Made by a program: the position numbers and the translations under genes. Shown here piece by piece: positions 62,632-64,000 of a stretch of DNA of 64,000 bases (the stretch's first letter is position 1; the number at the start of each line of letters is the position of its first letter). The stretch lies in the NCBI RefSeq assembly GCF_019880225.1, contig NZ_CP082284.1, forward strand, positions 744,001-808,000, read 5' to 3'. The stretch is from Halobaculum rubrum. Lineage in GTDB: Archaea > Halobacteriota > Halobacteria > Halobacteriales > Haloferacaceae. Under the pieces are notes generated by a model that had not been told where the DNA came from, did not search any database, and was given only the letters and a program-made list of their open reading frames with translations.

Positions 62632-63077
62632 TCAGAACGTGAAGCTTCGACTTGATTCGGCTTCGACCTCCTCAACGCCTGCGTAGTAGTATTCTTCCAC
62701 GTTCCGGTGTGAGACAGCGATTCACGGGTATTCCCGTTCGACAGGTCAGCCATCTGCCGGGCCTTCGCCCGAGCGCGGTTCATCGCTTCCTCCGAGTAGA
62801 AGCGCGCGTCTTCCGTGTTCGCCGCGTCCCGCGCCTCCTCGAAACTGTCCGCCGCCGAGTCGAACAGCGACGACGCCGCGCCGTACTCGTTTTGTGCTCC
62901 TTCCGTGTTTCCAGCGTCTTTCATCTCGGCCGCCTGGGATGCCGTCGAGTTTGCTTCCCCGTACAGGGTGCGGCCCTCGCTGTACGACTGAACGACGGCA
63001 TCGTTCGCGAGGCAACCCGTAAGTCCGCCGAGGAGGGCCAGAGACGCCGACGACGTGATGAACCCCCTACGGTTCAT
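62632..63077 (-). pseudogene. Tat lipoprotein gene with a 2-nt frameshift near the 3' end
   Basis: Starts MNRRGFITSSASLALLGGLTGC (twin Arg, hydrophobic stretch, lipobox) and continues as a helical, Ala/Glu-rich protein (YSEGRTLYGEANSTASQAAEM, DAANTEDARFYSEEAMNRARAK). After SNGNTRESLSH the frame is lost: a CACAC run (GTGTG at 62707-62711 on the plus strand) has one extra dinucleotide. Removing two bases restores RNVEEYYYAGVEEVEAES and a TGA at 62632-62634, one base from the DUF7386 stop. The restored protein is 147 residues. As is, the frame runs on to 62220, antisense to DUF7386. May be real decay, phase variation or a sequencing error. Confidence 0.8.
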
Positions 63078-63159
63078 ATTTTTAGCTCTACAACTGGGTT
63101 GATAAATCTATGAGCCGTCGGTATCAGAGCCGAGTACCACACGCAGAAAACGAACGTCT

Positions 63160-63306
63160 CTACTCCTCGCCGCCGTCCGCGATCCGCTTCCCGCCGGCAC
63201 GGTAGTCCTCCGGGTCGCCGCCGAGATCTTCTGCGAGCGCTTCCCGCAGTTCCTCGCCCTGCTCTTCCATCGCCTCCTTGAACTCCGCGAGTTCCTCGTC
63301 GGTCAT
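63160..63306 (-). CDS. Small acidic hypothetical protein
   Basis: 48 residues: MTDEELAEFKEAMEEQGEEL, then REALAEDLGGDPEDYRAGGKR, ending IADGGEE. One long amphipathic helix and an acidic tail. The ATG overlaps the stop of the upstream gene (ATGA), so it is translationally coupled to the DUF7718-like gene; strong GC third-position bias supports coding. Function unknown. Confidence 0.7.
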   Translation of the reverse strand: MTDEELAEFKEAMEEQGEELREALAEDLGGDPEDYRAGGKRIADGGEE

Positions 63307-63677
63307 TGGTTCCGTATTCCGTGCCATTCCTCGTACCTCTTGATATACCGTTCACCGTGTTCGGATAAGTGTTCTTCGGCGAACGACAACGCCTCGCTCG
63401 GCGGCATCGGCGGGGACACCTCTCCACCGTCGATCTGCTCGCCGTCGCGGTACACGTCCATGTGGACGCCCTCTTCCAGCACGTCGTGCCCGAAATCCGA
63501 TTCAGGGTCATGGTCAAAGCGCACGACGGGTTCCCACCCGTTGCCCCGGTCGTACTCGATCTGCACGACGAAGCGGGTTATCGTCCCGTTGTCGGAGGTG
63601 TAGCCGATTCGCCGCCGTACGCGGTAATCGAGCGGAGTGGTGAACTCGCGATCGTACTCGCGCGGGTCGTCACTCAT
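63303..63677 (-). CDS. Small hypothetical protein (DUF7718-like)
   Basis: 124 residues: MSDDPREYDREFTTPLDYRV, RRRIGYTSDNGTITRFVVQIEY, then VVRFDHDPESDFGHDVLEEGVHMDVYRDGEQ and a C-terminal helix FAEEHLSEHGERYIKRYEEWHGI. A compact alpha/beta protein with a conserved HDPESxxGHDxxEEGxHMDxYRDG block, found in haloarchaeal plasmids, proviruses and islands. It might be an antitoxin or toxin-system partner, which cannot be decided. Overlaps the winged-helix gene by 8 nt and the 48-residue gene by 4 nt. Confidence 0.75.
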   Translation of the reverse strand: MSDDPREYDREFTTPLDYRVRRRIGYTSDNGTITRFVVQIEYDRGNGWEPVVRFDHDPESDFGHDVLEEGVHMDVYRDGEQIDGGEVSPPMPPSEALSFAEEHLSEHGERYIKRYEEWHGIRNQ

Positions 63678-63954
63678 CGTCGCGTTCGAGGTCTGAGGCG
63701 TCGAGGTCGCCCGAGAGGAATTCACGGCCGAGTCCCGAAAGCTCGTACAATCCGCTTTCCTCGCTCTTCTGGAGTAATCCTTCTTCGGCTAATTCTCTCA
63801 GACGCTTATTCACATACTGCCGATCGTACTCGATGTTGGCAGAGATCACCTTTGCGGACGCCTCTATGTCGTGATTCTCGAAGAATAGTAGAACCTCGTA
63901 ATCAACAGGGCTGAACCACGACACTCGTTCTACCATTTCATCAATCCGGCTCAT
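63670..63954 (-). CDS. Winged-helix protein, PhiH1 repressor-like
   Basis: 94 residues: MSRIDEMVERVSWFSPVDYEVLLFFENHDI, then ASAKVISANIEYDRQYVNKRLRELAEEGLLQKSEESGLYELSGLGREFL. wHTH with recognition helix YDRQYVNKRLREL and a clear wing. The family is typical of haloarchaeal proviruses and plasmids (PhiH1 repressor type). It is the first gene of the three-gene operon (63954 to 63160) and probably its regulator. The window ends 46 bp upstream. Confidence 0.78.
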   Translation of the reverse strand: MSRIDEMVERVSWFSPVDYEVLLFFENHDIEASAKVISANIEYDRQYVNKRLRELAEEGLLQKSEESGLYELSGLGREFLSGDLDASDLERDDE

Positions 63955-64000
63955 GCCGTCTCAAAAGGCGGTTCTATGTGGTTTCAATCTAACTACGTTC

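Noticed and set aside
62220-63077. 285-residue continuous lipoprotein frame
   Set aside because: The last third is antisense to the DUF7386-like gene and has no lipoprotein character. A 2-nt shift at a CACAC run gives a better C-terminus and a sensible stop, so a frameshifted gene is the better explanation.
62001-64000. Second att copy of the tRNA-Ala 3' end
   Set aside because: Searched by eye for the T-arm/acceptor end; only a 7-base match (CGAGTCC near 63725) was found, which is not significant. The partner site may lie outside.
1-64000. CRISPR array, IS element or transposase
   Set aside because: No series of regularly spaced direct repeats and no transposase-like protein was found in any frame; the only short tandem repeats are at 992 and 8750.

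Overview
The window is a stretch of haloarchaeal chromosome (class Halobacteria). The evidence is the very high GC content with strong third-position GC bias, strongly acidic proteins, archaeal split RNA polymerase genes (rpoH, rpoB'', rpoB', rpoA', rpoA''), archaeal EF-2 and EF-1alpha, many apparently leaderless genes with a TATA-like box about 28-30 nt before the start codon, Bat-type and HalOD1 domains, and several protein types known mainly from haloarchaea. The genus cannot be fixed from the sequence alone.

Layout. 1-2.9 kb: the end of one CrcB-like gene, crcB, a universal stress protein, a carotenoid oxygenase and a cold-shock protein. 3-9.2 kb: the glycine cleavage system on the minus strand in the order gcvT, gcvH, a Tat lipoprotein, gcvPA, gcvPB. 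9.4-16.3 kb: a 7TM histidine kinase, NAD-type GAPDH, Hsp20, a RimK-like ATP-grasp enzyme, a TFS-like factor without its catalytic acidic pair, an AT-richer patch with a methyltransferase, and a zinc-ribbon protein. 16.4-29.2 kb: an MgtC/DUF4010 membrane protein, Usp, small and hypothetical proteins, a two-gene polysaccharide unit (membrane GT2 plus GH26), Pcm, a GH13 trehalose-synthase-like enzyme and a large PAS histidine kinase. 29.3-33.8 kb: the aerobic phenylacetyl-CoA epoxidase operon paaA-B-C-D with its zinc ribbon split off as a separate gene, a convergent MaoC hydratase and a divergent Bat-type regulator. 33.8-38.5 kb: gene remnants, small haloarchaeal proteins, a HerA-like ATPase, and a PD-(D/E)XK endonuclease of the intron-associated type near tRNA-Asp. 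38.8-50.8 kb: the RNA polymerase cluster with an intein in the trigger loop of RpoA'', nusA, an intrinsic-type terminator, an intruding mscS gene, then rpsL and rpsG. 51-55 kb: a winged-helix protein, class II aldolase plus HAD phosphatase, membrane proteins and a HELSH metalloprotein. 55-61.9 kb: EF-2, ACT protein plus homoserine dehydrogenase with a long or coding leader, tuf-rpsJ and a rhomboid protease. 62-64 kb: tRNA-Ala(CGC) followed by a low-GC set of small virus/plasmid-like genes including a lipoprotein with a 2-nt frameshift; this looks like the edge of an integrated element.

Together the window is mostly core information-processing and central metabolism. Accessory material is concentrated at 13.9-15.6 kb, 21-23.7 kb, 33.8-38.5 kb and 62-64 kb. 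No CRISPR array or complete insertion sequence was seen. The most unusual items are the TFS paralogue that has lost the DE pair, the GT2-GH26 couple, the split PaaD, the intein in the polymerase active centre, the short in-frame ORF in front of the ACT-homoserine dehydrogenase pair, and two decayed genes whose damage can be reconstructed base by base.
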